Source: Paracoccus aminovorans
Lineage (GTDB): Bacteria; Pseudomonadota; Alphaproteobacteria; Rhodobacterales; Rhodobacteraceae
DNA: 64,000 bases
NCBI RefSeq assembly: GCF_900005615.1
Contig: NZ_LN832560.1
Span: forward strand, 62,001-126,000
Reading direction: 5' to 3'
Shown here: positions 1-11,656 of the stretch, one piece after another
Layout: each line of letters begins with the position of its first letter
How positions within the stretch are numbered: position 1 is the stretch's first letter
Notes under the pieces: model-generated
What the model was told of the DNA's origin: nothing
The model's database searches: none
The model's input: only the letters and a program-made list of their open reading frames with translations
Position numbers and translations under genes: made by a program

Positions 1-2
1 AG

Positions 3-1670
3 ATCTTTCCCGACGCGCTGGCGCCGATCCCTAGCTGCATGATCGTCGAGGCCGCGCCGCTGTCGCGCCGGAACGAGGGGCCGCAGGTCTTCAAGCGCGG
101 CGAATACCTGGACGCGCGCTTTCGCGATGCCGAAAAGCGGGTGGCCTGCCGCTTCAGCCTGACCTCGGACCTGGTGGTGCTGCCGCTGGCGGTCGCGGGC
201 CTGACCTATCACGACCAGACCACGACGCTGGGCGGTCTGGGCCAGGACCCCGACCCGGCGACCCGCGCCGGCCTGCAGATCGACCTTGCCCGCACCGATG
301 GCGAGGCGATGGGGCTGAACGCGCCCGACGCGCTGACCTTTCACTTGACCGCCGACCATGTCCGCGCCATCGCCGCCTATGAGCAGATCCATTGCAATCT
401 GACCCGCGTCTCGCTGCGCTGGCTGATGCCGAACGGCGACCCGGCCTTCCTGCGCCTGCGCGAGGGCCAGGTCGAGCAGATCGGCTTCACCCGCGAGGAA
501 CTGCTTTTCGACCGCGACGGCCGGCTGTTCGAGGGGTTCGCCATCCTGCGCGATTTCTTCGCCTTTCCGCGCAAGTTCATGGGCTTCCGCCTTACCGACA
601 TGCGCAGCGCGCTGTCGCGCATCCCGGCGGGCGAGGTGCAGCTGATCCTGGAATTCGACCGCGCCAATGACGAGTTGGCGCGCCAGATCCAGCCGCGCGA
701 CATCCGGCTGAACTGCGCGCCGGCGATCAACTTGTTCGAGGAAAGCTCGAACCAGGTGCGGCTGGACGACAAGCGCCACGAATATGTCGTGACCCCGGAT
801 TCCAGCCCTATCACCCATTACGAGATCCAGCGCATCCTGCGCGTGCAGGCCAGCTATGGCACCGCGCATGACCGCGTCGATGTGCATCCGCTTTACGCCC
901 TGCCGCAGGGCGGGGCGCCGCGCGCGGCCTATTACCACACCACCCGCCGCAAGCCGCGCCGCCTGACCGAGACCGAGCGCCGCACCGGCCAGCGTCACGA
1001 CTATCGCGGCACCGAGACCTTCATCGCCATCTATGAGCCGCCCGAGTCGGTCGTCGGCCGCCGCGCGCAGCGGCTGCATATCCGGGCGCTGTGCTCGAAC
1101 CGGCACCTGCCGGCGGTGCTGCCGCTGGCCGGCTCGGACGATTTCGCCATGGTCTCGGACCAGGCGCTGTCCCTGACCTGCGTGAACGGCCCGACGCCGC
1201 CGCGCGAGGCGATGACCGAGGTCGAGCGCGGCGGCCCGCACCGCATGCGCCAGGGCGACGTCTATTGGCGGCTGATTTCCTATCTGTCGCTCAACCATTT
1301 CGGCCTCGACGACCGTTTCGGCCGCGACGGCGCCGCCAGCCTGCGCGAGATCCTGACGCTGTTCGCGGATGCCTCGGACCATGTGACCGAGGTGCAGATC
1401 GCCGGGCTGACCGGGCTGGCGGTACGGCCCATCACCCGCTCGATCCGCCGGCCCGAGGGGATCTTTCCGGCCCGCGGGCTGGAGCTGGTGCTGAGCTTCG
1501 ACGAAACCGCCTTCGAGGGCAGCGGCATCATCCTGCTGGGCGCCGTGCTGGACCGTTTTATGGCCGAATATGCCAGCATCAACAGCTTCACCCAGACGGT
1601 GATCGCCAGCCGCCAGCGCGGCATCCTCAAGCGCTTCCCGCCCCGCACCGGCATGGGGCCGCTGATATGA
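3..1670 (+). CDS. tssF: T6SS baseplate protein TssF (5'-truncated by window edge)
   Basis: Baseplate wedge subunit of the type VI secretion system (ImpG/VasA family), which acts with TssG, TssE and TssK in the cytoplasm. The frame is open from base 3, and the first visible residues (IFPDALAPIPSCM) match the family's conserved 'YPHYLAPxPS' region. About 555 residues are therefore visible and only the N-terminus lies outside; the ATG at 39 is internal. The C-terminal part is typical: an FxGSGxxLLG-like segment, then a Phe/Thr-rich end. Its stop overlaps the tssG start (ATGA), so the two are probably translationally coupled. No frame disruption was seen. Confidence 0.93.
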   Translation: MFPDALAPIPSCMIVEAAPLSRRNEGPQVFKRGEYLDARFRDAEKRVACRFSLTSDLVVLPLAVAGLTYHDQTTTLGGLGQDPDPATRAGLQIDLARTDGEAMGLNAPDALTFHLTADHVRAIAAYEQIHCNLTRVSLRWLMPNGDPAFLRLREGQVEQIGFTREELLFDRDGRLFEGFAILRDFFAFPRKFMGFRLTDMRSALSRIPAGEVQLILEFDRANDELARQIQPRDIRLNCAPAINLFEESSNQVRLDDKRHEYVVTPDSSPITHYEIQRILRVQASYGTAHDRVDVHPLYALPQGGAPRAAYYHTTRRKPRRLTETERRTGQRHDYRGTETFIAIYEPPESVVGRRAQRLHIRALCSNRHLPAVLPLAGSDDFAMVSDQALSLTCVNGPTPPREAMTEVERGGPHRMRQGDVYWRLISYLSLNHFGLDDRFGRDGAASLREILTLFADASDHVTEVQIAGLTGLAVRPITRSIRRPEGIFPARGLELVLSFDETAFEGSGIILLGAVLDRFMAEYASINSFTQTVIASRQRGILKRFPPRTGMGPLI

Positions 1671-2646
1671 CCGCGCCGGGCTTTCTTGCCCTTCTGCGCC
1701 GGCTGGAGCGCGAGGCCGAAGCCAAGCCGCGCATCGGCCGCAGCACAAGGCGCGCGCAGGACATCGCCGATATCGGCCAGGACCCGCGGCTGGCCTTCCC
1801 GGCCGAGGATCTGGCCGACGTCCAGACCGAAGGCCCCCGCCCGCGCATCCGTGCGCAGTTCATGGGCTTTTTCGGCCCGCAAGGCGCGCTGCCGCTGAAC
1901 ACGACCGAGGAGGTACTGCGCTGGCAGGACGCGGGCGAGGATGCCTTCGTCGCCTTCGCCGACATGCTGTCGGCGCGGTTCTACCAGCTGTTCTTTCGCG
2001 CCTGGTCCGACGCCCATGCCATCACCCAGCACGACCGCCCCGACCAGGACCGTTTCCAGTCCTATGTCGGCGCGGTGGCGGGGATCGGCTCGCCCGCCTT
2101 CCGCCAGCACGACGATTTCCCCGACATCGCGCGGCTGCCGCTGGTGCCGGTCTTTGGCGGCCGGGTGCGCAGCGGCGTGCGGCTGCGGCAATTGCTCGAC
2201 GGCTATTTCGGCTTTCCGGTGACGGTGCAGGAACATGTCGCCAGCTGGCTAGAATTCGAGCCGGACGAGCTGCGCGGCCTGGGCCGCGGCGGGGCGCTGG
2301 GGCGCGACAGCTATCTGGGCGCGCGGCTGCAATCGGTGAACGAAAAGATCTGCATCCGGCTGGACCTGCCCGATGCCCCGACCTATCGCAGCTTCCTTCC
2401 CGGACAGCCGCGCCATGGCCAGCTGGCGGCGCTGGTCTATTGGTATCTGGGCAAATGCCTGGACGTCGACCTGGCGCTGGCGCTGCCGGCCGACCGCATT
2501 CCCGCCGCCACCCTGGGCGGCGATGCCGCCATCGGCTGGCTTGCTGCCATGCGCCCCGAGGGCCTGCCCCAGAGCGGCGCCCCGATTGAAGTCGCCCGTT
2601 TCGCGCTTGGCCGCGATGCGGGCCAGCATTCCGCGAAAGGCCATTG

Positions 2647-2647
<1 letters not shown>
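1667..2647 (+). CDS. tssG: T6SS baseplate protein TssG
   Basis: TssG (ImpH/VasB family), 326 residues, the usual length. It pairs with TssF to form the baseplate wedge. The ATG at 1667 overlaps the tssF stop (ATGA), so I chose it over the longer open frame upstream. Family features include the GFFGPQGALPL segment near residue 65 and the FYQLFFRAWSDA and LAALVYWYLGKCLDVDL segments. The stop overlaps the ATG of clpV (TGATG). Order F-G-H is standard. Confidence 0.93.
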
Positions 2648-5260
<2,613 letters not shown>

Positions 5261-5282
<22 letters not shown>

Positions 5283-6271
5283 ACGCTGCTGACGCCGACC
5301 AGCGCCTCGGGGCCGATCTCGCGCGACAGGCGGTCGAAAAAGGTCTCGGCCAGTTCGCCCGCCGCCGCGCCGACGGTCTCGGGGCGGCGGGGCGTGGCGA
5401 CGGCCAGCAGCAGCTGATGCGTGTCGCGCCCGGCGCCGTCGCGGGCCACCGGCACGTCGAAGCGGATGCGCCCGCCCGCGTTCACCAGGAAGCGGCGCAG
5501 ATCGTGGGTGACGCCGTTGTCGTCGACCAGCAGCAGCGTGACATAGCGCCCGGTCCCGCCCGAGACGGTGCCGCGCAGGCTGTCGCCGCTGGCCACGTCC
5601 TGCGATTGCAGGCTGATGCCCAGCGGGAATACCGGATAGCGGGCATCGCGCCGCGCGAAGGCCAGGCCGGGGCATTGCCGCGGGTCCAGCAGCACGGCCT
5701 GGCCGGTGACCTCGGTCTCCAGTCCCTGCGTCAAGTCGCGCAGAAGCCTGGGGATCTGCGCGTCGTCCGCGGCCAGCAGGTTCAGCCGGATACCGCCCTC
5801 GGCATCCAGCGCCGGCAGCGCCAGCAGGCAGGGTGCGGCCAGCCGGCTGCGGATGCGGTCGAACAGTTCGACCAGACGGGGATCGGCTTCCGCCGCCATT
5901 TCGACCGCCCCTCCGTCTTCGGCCGGGGCGGGAAGCTGCGGCACGTCGGCGCCGGCGGTCGGCAACTCGTTGCCGGTCAGCACCGGCGAGGCGGCTTGCG
6001 GCAGCGTCTCCGGAGCGGTTTCCTGTGCTGCGGTTCCGGCGCCGCCCTCGGGATCGGCCGGCACCGGGGCGGTGACGGGCCGCAGCACCTCGGCCTGGGG
6101 CAAGGCGGCGGACAGGGGCATTGCGGTGATCTGGATCGGCTGGGGCGGCGGCTCGGCGGTCCCCGGCAGCGCCGGACGCCAGAGCAGCACCCCGGCGGCG
6201 GCCGCGTGGAACGCCAGCGACAGCCCCGCCGCCAAGGCCCAGCTGCCGCCCGCCGGCCGCTGGCCGATCAC
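5261..6271 (-). CDS. TonB/TolA-like protein with a T6SS-kinase-type C-terminal domain
   Basis: About 336 residues. One N-terminal transmembrane segment (about 12-32) is followed by a Pro/Ala-rich linker (about 35-130) and a periplasmic domain (about 135-336). This layout, plus the ExbB/ExbD genes just upstream, indicates a TonB/TolA-type energy transducer, but no canonical TonB C-terminal domain is recognisable. The last 200 residues instead resemble the C-terminus of PpkA (26115-28016). Both have a Cys (148 here), then QCP with a Cys 52 residues later (200), then LxFxR and a GRxxxLLxxxxG core. The GTG at 6271 overlaps the exbD stop (GTGA) and leads straight into the membrane anchor, so it is preferred. 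The stop lies inside the 3' end of clpV. Confidence 0.75.
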
Positions 6272-6663
6272 GGCGCGAAATCCTTCAGCGTCACCAGCCT
6301 GATGTCGTGTCCCGCCAGTTCCGGCCGGCGCAGCACCTGCACCAGCAGGCCCGACGGCGCTCTGCGGTCCATCAGCAGATGCACCGGCCCCGGCACGGAT
6401 GCCAGCGCGGCGGGCAGCATCTCGGGGCGGACGGGGTCGCCGTCCAGCAGCCAATCCTCGGGCCCGCGCACCTCGAGCACGGGCGAGGGCAGGTTTTCCG
6501 GCGACAGCGTCGCGGTGCTGGACAGGTCCAGCGGCGTCTGGACGCGCGGCGCCTGCCCGGCGATCAGGAAATAGAAGATCAGCAGCAGCACGATGTTCAC
6601 GATTGCCAGCGAGGTATCGACCTGCACCCGCCGGCCATCGCGCGAGGGCAGGTTCAGGCTCAT
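6268..6663 (-). CDS. ExbD/TolR-like protein 2, lacking the membrane aspartate
   Basis: 131 residues with one N-terminal transmembrane helix and a small periplasmic domain, as in ExbD/TolR. The helix reads SLAIVNIVLLLIFYFLIAG. ExbD proteins normally carry a proton-relay Asp in this helix, but here there is Ile/Val/Asn and no acidic residue. It should not conduct protons alone and may pair with the neighbouring ExbD-like protein, which keeps the Asp. The ATG at 6663 overlaps the upstream exbD stop (ATGA), and the stop overlaps the next gene's GTG. Family assignment comes from topology, size and operon. Confidence 0.8.
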   Translation of the reverse strand: MSLNLPSRDGRRVQVDTSLAIVNIVLLLIFYFLIAGQAPRVQTPLDLSSTATLSPENLPSPVLEVRGPEDWLLDGDPVRPEMLPAALASVPGPVHLLMDRRAPSGLLVQVLRRPELAGHDIRLVTLKDFAP

Positions 6664-7142
6664 GTCCGGCCCCCCGGCGCCTCGGCGATCTGGACCGAGT
6701 CGATGCCGCGCGCCGACAGCATTTCCAGCACGGTGACCACGTCCTGGACCGGCACCTCGGGGCGCAGCACGATCAGCACGTTGCGGGTGCCCTGCGCCGC
6801 CAGCGCATCCGCCAGCGCCGCCGCGCGGGGCAGCGCGAATTGCTGGCCCGAGGCGGTGATGCCGTCCGGATTCAGCGTCCAGACGGCGGTGGCGCGGGCC
6901 TCGGTGACGGTGATGCCGGCCTGGGGCGCGGCCGCTGTGCCGCCCGGCCCGCCGGTGTCGCGGATGGCGCCGCTGCGCAGCGGCAGCATCGAATAGCTCA
7001 GCAGGTTGGCCGAGAGCATGAAGAAGATCAGCAGCTGGAACAGCACGTCCGCCAGCGCGGTCATGGAAAACACCCCGCGCCTGCGCGGGCGGCGGGGCAG
7101 GTCCAGGCCCGGCGGGCGGATCAGGGGCCGCGCCAGCTGCAT
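6660..7142 (-). CDS. ExbD/TolR-like protein 1
   Basis: 160 residues, biopolymer-transport ExbD/TolR family. A short cytoplasmic basic stretch (RRPRRRGVFS) precedes a transmembrane helix (about 28-50) with the conserved aspartate (TALADVLFQLLIFFML). A periplasmic domain follows, with the usual VLIVLRPEVPVQDVV strand and ending DSVQIAEAP. It should form the proton-conducting stator with the ExbB-like protein encoded three bases upstream. It sits second in a tight five-gene unit inside the T6SS locus, so its load is more likely T6SS- or envelope-related than siderophore uptake; that is inference. Confidence 0.87.
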   Translation of the reverse strand: MQLARPLIRPPGLDLPRRPRRRGVFSMTALADVLFQLLIFFMLSANLLSYSMLPLRSGAIRDTGGPGGTAAAPQAGITVTEARATAVWTLNPDGITASGQQFALPRAAALADALAAQGTRNVLIVLRPEVPVQDVVTVLEMLSARGIDSVQIAEAPGGRT

Positions 7143-7145
7143 GGC

Positions 7146-7772
7146 CTAGCGCCCGGGCCGCGCGATCCGGCCGTGGATCGCGGCCGAAACCGCCAGCTCG
7201 ATCCCCTGCCGCTCGTCCTCGATCCGGCCTTCCAGCCAGGCCGAGACGAAATAGGCCACCAGCGCGATGGCCAGCCCAGCGGCGGTCGTGGTCAGCGCCG
7301 TCCAGATGCCTCCGGCCAGCAGCCGCGGGTCCGAGGTCTGCTGGCTCAGCGCCAGGTTGCCGAAGGCGTCGATCATGCCGATGACCGTGCCCAGAAGGCC
7401 CAGCATCGGCGCCATCTGCACCACGGCCTCCAAAAGGCGCATGCGGGCGCCCATCTGCACCAGCTCGGCCAGCGCGACCTGACGGGCCAGTTCCTCGCCA
7501 TAGCCGGGTTCCGCAGGCCGGGCGCGCAGGCCCGACATGGTGGCGCCCAGGACGCGCGCCAGCACGGTGCGGCCGGCCTGGGCCTTGCGCTGCGCCTCGT
7601 CCGGGCGGCCGTTCAGCCAGTCGTCCAGGATCGCCTCGGCCAGGCGGTGGCCGCCGACGCCCATGCGCCGGAACTGCATCAGCTTGAAGATCACGACGGT
7701 CAGGGTCAGCACCGACAGCCCCGCCAGCGCGGCGAAGACGATCCAGGTGACGAGCGGCAGGTCGGCGAACAT
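7146..7772 (-). CDS. ExbB/TolQ/MotA-family proton channel protein
   Basis: 208 residues. There is a periplasmic N-terminus, a first transmembrane helix (about 8-30), a long cytoplasmic part, and a hairpin of two helices. The hairpin carries the family signature (APMLGLLGTVIGMIDAF, then GIWTALTTTAAGLAIALVAYF). Its start codon directly follows the stop of the upstream gene (TAG-ATG). With the two ExbD-like proteins and the TonB-like protein it forms a complete proton-driven motor module. Assignment to ExbB rather than TolQ is not certain, and no tolA/tolB/pal gene is nearby. Confidence 0.88.
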   Translation of the reverse strand: MFADLPLVTWIVFAALAGLSVLTLTVVIFKLMQFRRMGVGGHRLAEAILDDWLNGRPDEAQRKAQAGRTVLARVLGATMSGLRARPAEPGYGEELARQVALAELVQMGARMRLLEAVVQMAPMLGLLGTVIGMIDAFGNLALSQQTSDPRLLAGGIWTALTTTAAGLAIALVAYFVSAWLEGRIEDERQGIELAVSAAIHGRIARPGR

Positions 7773-8267
7773 CTAAAGACCGAACTCGATGTCGCTGCGG
7801 TTGCGGGTGGCCAGCCCGGTCAGGCAGGCCATGCGCTGGTCCGAACCGTCCTGGCCGGTGCATTCCGCCACGTCGTTGACGACGATGCGGCCGATCCCGC
7901 CGCAATCCCGGTCGGGCAGGGCGAATTGCACCACCCGGGTCTTGCCCGGCAAAAGCGTGCCGAAGTCCAGGATCGGCAGCCCCTGCACCGTGCCGGCCTT
8001 GTCGAAGACCGCCACCTGCCAGGCCGCGCGCTTCAGCCCGGTCTCCAGCGTATTGGTCACCACCAGGGTCAGCTGGCAGGCACCCCCGGCGTCGGCGGCC
8101 GCTTTCAGTTCCAGCGTGACCTGTCCTTCGGCGGCCGCGGCTTGAGTGGGTTGAGCCTGCGCGGGCGCGACCGGCGCCGCCAGGGTCGCCAGCAGCAGCG
8201 CACCCGCGCACAAGGCAGGGGCCAGGTCTCGCGGAAAGGTTGCGCGCGCTGTCAGGATCGGTTTCAT
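7773..8267 (-). CDS. Secreted protein of unknown function, first gene of the ExbBD operon
   Basis: 164 residues. The signal peptide has a basic n-region, core ALCAGALLLATLA and predicted cleavage near AQA-QP. The mature part is beta-rich with four cysteines and looks like a small Ig-like periplasmic domain. I do not recognise the family. ATG 8267 is preferred over longer options because AAAGGAG lies about 10 bases upstream and the signal peptide begins there. It is followed without a gap by the ExbB-like gene, so it is probably a periplasmic partner of that module. The start codon shares its CATG with the opposite-strand ATG at 8266. Confidence 0.72.
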   Translation of the reverse strand: MKPILTARATFPRDLAPALCAGALLLATLAAPVAPAQAQPTQAAAAEGQVTLELKAAADAGGACQLTLVVTNTLETGLKRAAWQVAVFDKAGTVQGLPILDFGTLLPGKTRVVQFALPDRDCGGIGRIVVNDVAECTGQDGSDQRMACLTGLATRNRSDIEFGL

Positions 8268-8748
8268 GCTGTTGAAACTCCTTTGCCCTGTCGGGGCTGT
8301 AACATGGCTGAAAGCGGTGCTCAATCGGCGCTCGATCAACCCTGCATTGAATTGGCTGGTTCCGGCCTTGCTGGCAATGCCATGGCCTGCGGCCGCGCGG
8401 GCCGAGTTGCGGCTGTGCAACCAGTCCTTCGACGTGCTGAACGTGGCCCTGGCCGAGCCCGCGGGCCAGGATTTCGCCACCCGGGGCTGGTGGCGGGTGG
8501 CGCCGAACCAATGCGCGACCTTGCAGCGCGAGCCCTTGCGGTCACGCTATTATTACGTCTTCGCGGCCGATGTTTTCGGTAATGAGGTGCTGGCGGGCTC
8601 GATTCCGATGTGCGTGGCGCCGCGCCGCTTCCAGATCGCGGGCCAGCGGGACTGCCTGCTGCGCGGCTATCTGGACGCGCGCTTTGCCGAGGTGGACACC
8701 CAGGACCGGCCCGACTGGACCGTTTTCGCGACGCCAAGGCCGAATTGA
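8266..8748 (+). CDS. DUF1036-type secreted protein
   Basis: 160 residues from the ATG at 8266. A hydrophobic export signal ends near AARA-EL, and the mature part has the DUF1036 pattern (LRLCNQS at the start, RGWWRVAPNQCATL in the middle, MCVAPRRF near the end). The function of this family is unknown. A shorter start at GTG 8317 would give a cleaner signal peptide and leave about 50 bases for a divergent promoter; ATG 8266 has AGGA upstream but overlaps the opposite-strand start codon. First gene of a plus-strand run of cell-wall proteins (8266-11656). Confidence 0.75.
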   Translation: MLLKLLCPVGAVTWLKAVLNRRSINPALNWLVPALLAMPWPAAARAELRLCNQSFDVLNVALAEPAGQDFATRGWWRVAPNQCATLQREPLRSRYYYVFAADVFGNEVLAGSIPMCVAPRRFQIAGQRDCLLRGYLDARFAEVDTQDRPDWTVFATPRPN

Positions 8749-8755
8749 GGCGGGA

Positions 8756-9508
8756 ATGAGGCAAAGGGGCGCATATCTGGCGGGAATCGCGGTGCTGGCC
8801 AGCTGGCTGGGCGCCGGGATTGCCGCTGCGCAGGGGCTGGTGATCACGCCCTTGCCCTCGGATCAGGTGATCCCCGCGGCCGAACCGCCCGCCGCCGTCC
8901 CGATCCTGCCCCTGTCCGAGCCCGAGCCGCCCGCCCGCGCCGGCCTGCCCCGGCCCTCGATCGTCATCGGCGACCTGGCGGTGCTGGCCGGCTTCGATCC
9001 GCGCGGCCCGCTGGGCCTGCCTTTCGCCGTGCGCGAGGCGATCCGCCAGCGCGACGCGGCGCTGTTCGAGCGGCTGCTGGGGCGCGGGGCCTTCGATCCC
9101 GACCGGGGCCGGCTGGCCGAGGCGATCCAGACCGAGCTGCGGCGCCTGGACTGCTATGGCGGCGGGATCGACGGCGCCTGGGGCGGCGGTTCGGTGCGCG
9201 CGGTGCAGCGCTGGTCGCAGGCGGCCAAGACCGAAGTCGGCGACGACCCCGAAGTGCCGCTGTTCCGCGCCATCGCCCGCAGCGCCGACCTGCGCTGCGC
9301 AGCGGCGGTAGCGGTTCCGGTCGCCCCGGCGGCGACCCCGCGCAGCGGCACCGCCCGGGCGGCGCCGGCGCGCGAAAGCCGCTCGGCGCCCGCGGCCGGC
9401 CGCACGGTGCAGCAGCCGGCGCCGCCGCGCCAGCCGGCGGTGCGGGAACAGCCCTCGACCGGCCGCCAGATCAACCCGTCGCTGATGGGTTCGGGCCTGT
9501 TCCGCTAG
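8756..9508 (+). CDS. Secreted peptidoglycan-binding-like protein
   Basis: 250 residues. The ATG at 8756 has GAGGCGGG just upstream and begins a signal peptide (AYLAGIAVLASWLGAGIAAAQ). The mature part has a Pro-rich linker and a helical segment at about 120-175. That segment (AIQTELRRLDCYGGGIDGAWGGGSVRAVQRW) looks like a PG_binding_1-type domain, whose usual pattern is 'Q..L...G.y.G.iDG.wG..t..Av..fQ'. The C-terminus is low-complexity Pro/Ala/Arg. It lies 7 bases after the DUF1036 gene and 3 before the transglycosylase gene. Its likely role is cell-wall binding for the T6SS-associated hydrolase next door; that is inference. Confidence 0.75.
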   Translation: MRQRGAYLAGIAVLASWLGAGIAAAQGLVITPLPSDQVIPAAEPPAAVPILPLSEPEPPARAGLPRPSIVIGDLAVLAGFDPRGPLGLPFAVREAIRQRDAALFERLLGRGAFDPDRGRLAEAIQTELRRLDCYGGGIDGAWGGGSVRAVQRWSQAAKTEVGDDPEVPLFRAIARSADLRCAAAVAVPVAPAATPRSGTARAAPARESRSAPAAGRTVQQPAPPRQPAVREQPSTGRQINPSLMGSGLFR

Positions 9509-9511
9509 GCC

Positions 9512-11656
9512 ATGACCGGCATCGACCCCCGTTTCCGGCAGATGGGCCAGGGCGCGCGCCGGCGCCGGCGCCGCGGTCTGGCCCTGCGCGGCGGCCTGGC
9601 GGCGCTGGCCCTGGCGGGTCTGGGGGCATGGCTGTGGCCCAGCCTGCAACCGCGTCTTTCGGCGCTGTGGGCGCCCGAAGCCGAGCCGGCCATGGTGCAG
9701 GTCGAATCGCAATTCGACATCGCGCCGATGGTGTCCGGCGACACCTTCACCGACATTCCCGGCGATCCCATCATCATCCCGCCGCCCGAGGACGGCGCTG
9801 GCGCCGGCCAGCGGCAACTGCCCGCGCCGCCGGCCCTGGCGGCCTCGGGGCGGGTGCCGGGGCGCGCGGCGCAGCTGCGGCTTCTGGACAGCCCGCTGGT
9901 GCCGCAGGACCGGCAGCTGGTGGCGGCGTTGCCCTCGACGCGCGAAGAGTTCGCGCTGTTCCAGGCCGAGCGCGGGCGCGAGCGGCTGATGAATGCCAGC
10001 CTGACCGCGCCCGCCGAGGCCGCGCAAGCCGATGCGGGCGTGCTGTTCCTGCGCGATGCCGCGACGCGCCCGCCGCTGTGGCGCGAGATGGTGCTCGAGA
10101 CCGCCCGCGACATCGGCGCCAAGGCGCTGCTGGCCGAGAACGGCTTCGACGCCGCGACCGCCGCCCGGCTGGACGAGCGGTTGCAGAGCCAGCTGTCGCT
10201 GCCCGCGACCCTGCCGCGCGGCACGGTGCTGGCGCTGCGCTGGCGGGCGCGCGATGGCGGGCGCGAGGTGATCCAGCTGTCGCTCTATGGTCCCAAGGGC
10301 TATCTGGGTTCGCTGGCGCTGTCGGCGGCGGGGCAGCTGGTGTCCGCGGCCGACGCCTGGGCCGACCAGCCGCTGATGCAGGATGCCATCGCCCGAGCCG
10401 AGGGCGCGGCGCCGCAGGGCCGGCAGCGGCTTCTGGACGTGATCTATTCCGCGGCCCTGCGCAGCGACGTACCGCCCGAGGTCATCGGCGAGGCGCTGGC
10501 GCTGATGGCGCAGGTCTTCGACCTGGACAGTTTCGCCGATCCCCAGGACCGCCTGACCTTGATCTATGCCGATGCCGCCGCCGCCCGCCCGGGGGCGGTC
10601 CTGTTCGTCGGCGTCAGCGGCCCTTCCGGCGACAAGCCCTGCTATGTCGTGCCGGCGCCCGAGGGGTTCGCGTGCCACGCCCCTGGCGCGCGGGTGCGGC
10701 AGGCCGATGCGGCGGGGCTGCTGCAGCCGGTGGGCGGCGTTTTGTCGCAGCGCTTCGTGCCGGGCGATGCCGGTGCCGGGCGTGGCCAGGTGGCCTGGAC
10801 CGCGCCGCAGGGCAGCCCGGTGCTGGCCGTGGCCCCGGGCCGGGTGACGGCGCTGGAAAAGGACACGGTGGAGATCACCCATGCGGGCGGTCTCGTCAGC
10901 CGCTACCTGGGCCTCGGGCCGGTCGCGGCCGATCTCGTCCGGGGCGGGGACGTGGTCCGCGGCGCGGTCATCGGCCGGGCCGGCCTGCCCCCCGGCCGCA
11001 GCGAGCCGGGACTGGCCTTCCAGCTTTTGCAGGACGGCAAGCCGGTCGATCCGCTGCCCATGCTTGGCGGCGGGGGCGAGGTGCTGGCCTCGGAATCCAT
11101 CGAGACGCTGATCGGCCATATCATCCGGGTCGAAAGCGGCGGCGACGCGGCGGCCAGGAACCCGCGCTCGACCGCGACCGGGCTGGGGCAGTTCATCGAA
11201 GGCACCTGGCTGCGGATGATGCGCAGCTATCGTCCCGACCTGGTGGCGGCCCTGTCGTCGCGCGAACTGCTGGACCTGCGGCTGGACGCGGCGCTGTCGC
11301 GGCAGATGGTCCGGCACCTGGCGCAGGAAAACGAGGCCTTCCTGCGCGCCCGCGGCCACCGGATTTCAGCCGGGCGGCTGTATCTGGCGCATTTCCTGGG
11401 TCCGGCCGGCGCCGATCTGGCGCTGCGGTCGGATCCCGCGCAATCGGTCGAGGCGGTCATGGGCGGAGCGGTGGTCTCGGCCAACCCCTTCCTGCGGCGC
11501 TGGTCGGTGGCGCAGCTCTGCGACTGGGCCGAGCGCAAGATGACCGGCCCGGGCGGCGGCGCACCGATGCTGGCGATGCCCGAGCGTCCGCTGACCGCCG
11601 AACTGCGCGCCTTCGTCGCCGAAATGGACCGGATGCGGCGCGAAAGCCGGGGTTGA
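9512..11656 (+). CDS. Membrane-anchored degenerate LytM plus lytic transglycosylase fusion
   Basis: 714 residues. A basic N-terminus (about 15-23) and one transmembrane helix (about 24-44) are followed by a variable region, then an M23/LytM-like fold (about 405-520) and a C-terminal SLT-type lytic transglycosylase domain (about 530-650). In the LytM part the spacing is normal (SPVLAVAPGRV, YLGLGPVAADLVRGGDVV), but the zinc-binding His/Asp positions are missing: the HLHFE block reads GLAFQL. It is probably a non-catalytic regulator. The SLT part keeps its Glu (about E541 in RVESGG) and the ATGLGQF motif. T6SS loci often carry a peptidoglycan hydrolase to let the membrane complex through the wall, which is the likely job here. 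Confidence 0.82.
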   Translation: MTGIDPRFRQMGQGARRRRRRGLALRGGLAALALAGLGAWLWPSLQPRLSALWAPEAEPAMVQVESQFDIAPMVSGDTFTDIPGDPIIIPPPEDGAGAGQRQLPAPPALAASGRVPGRAAQLRLLDSPLVPQDRQLVAALPSTREEFALFQAERGRERLMNASLTAPAEAAQADAGVLFLRDAATRPPLWREMVLETARDIGAKALLAENGFDAATAARLDERLQSQLSLPATLPRGTVLALRWRARDGGREVIQLSLYGPKGYLGSLALSAAGQLVSAADAWADQPLMQDAIARAEGAAPQGRQRLLDVIYSAALRSDVPPEVIGEALALMAQVFDLDSFADPQDRLTLIYADAAAARPGAVLFVGVSGPSGDKPCYVVPAPEGFACHAPGARVRQADAAGLLQPVGGVLSQRFVPGDAGAGRGQVAWTAPQGSPVLAVAPGRVTALEKDTVEITHAGGLVSRYLGLGPVAADLVRGGDVVRGAVIGRAGLPPGRSEPGLAFQLLQDGKPVDPLPMLGGGGEVLASESIETLIGHIIRVESGGDAAARNPRSTATGLGQFIEGTWLRMMRSYRPDLVAALSSRELLDLRLDAALSRQMVRHLAQENEAFLRARGHRISAGRLYLAHFLGPAGADLALRSDPAQSVEAVMGGAVVSANPFLRRWSVAQLCDWAERKMTGPGGGAPMLAMPERPLTAELRAFVAEMDRMRRESRG

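Noticed and set aside
3..60. ATG at 39 as the true tssF start
   Set aside because: Conserved TssF residues are encoded upstream of it in the same frame to the window edge.
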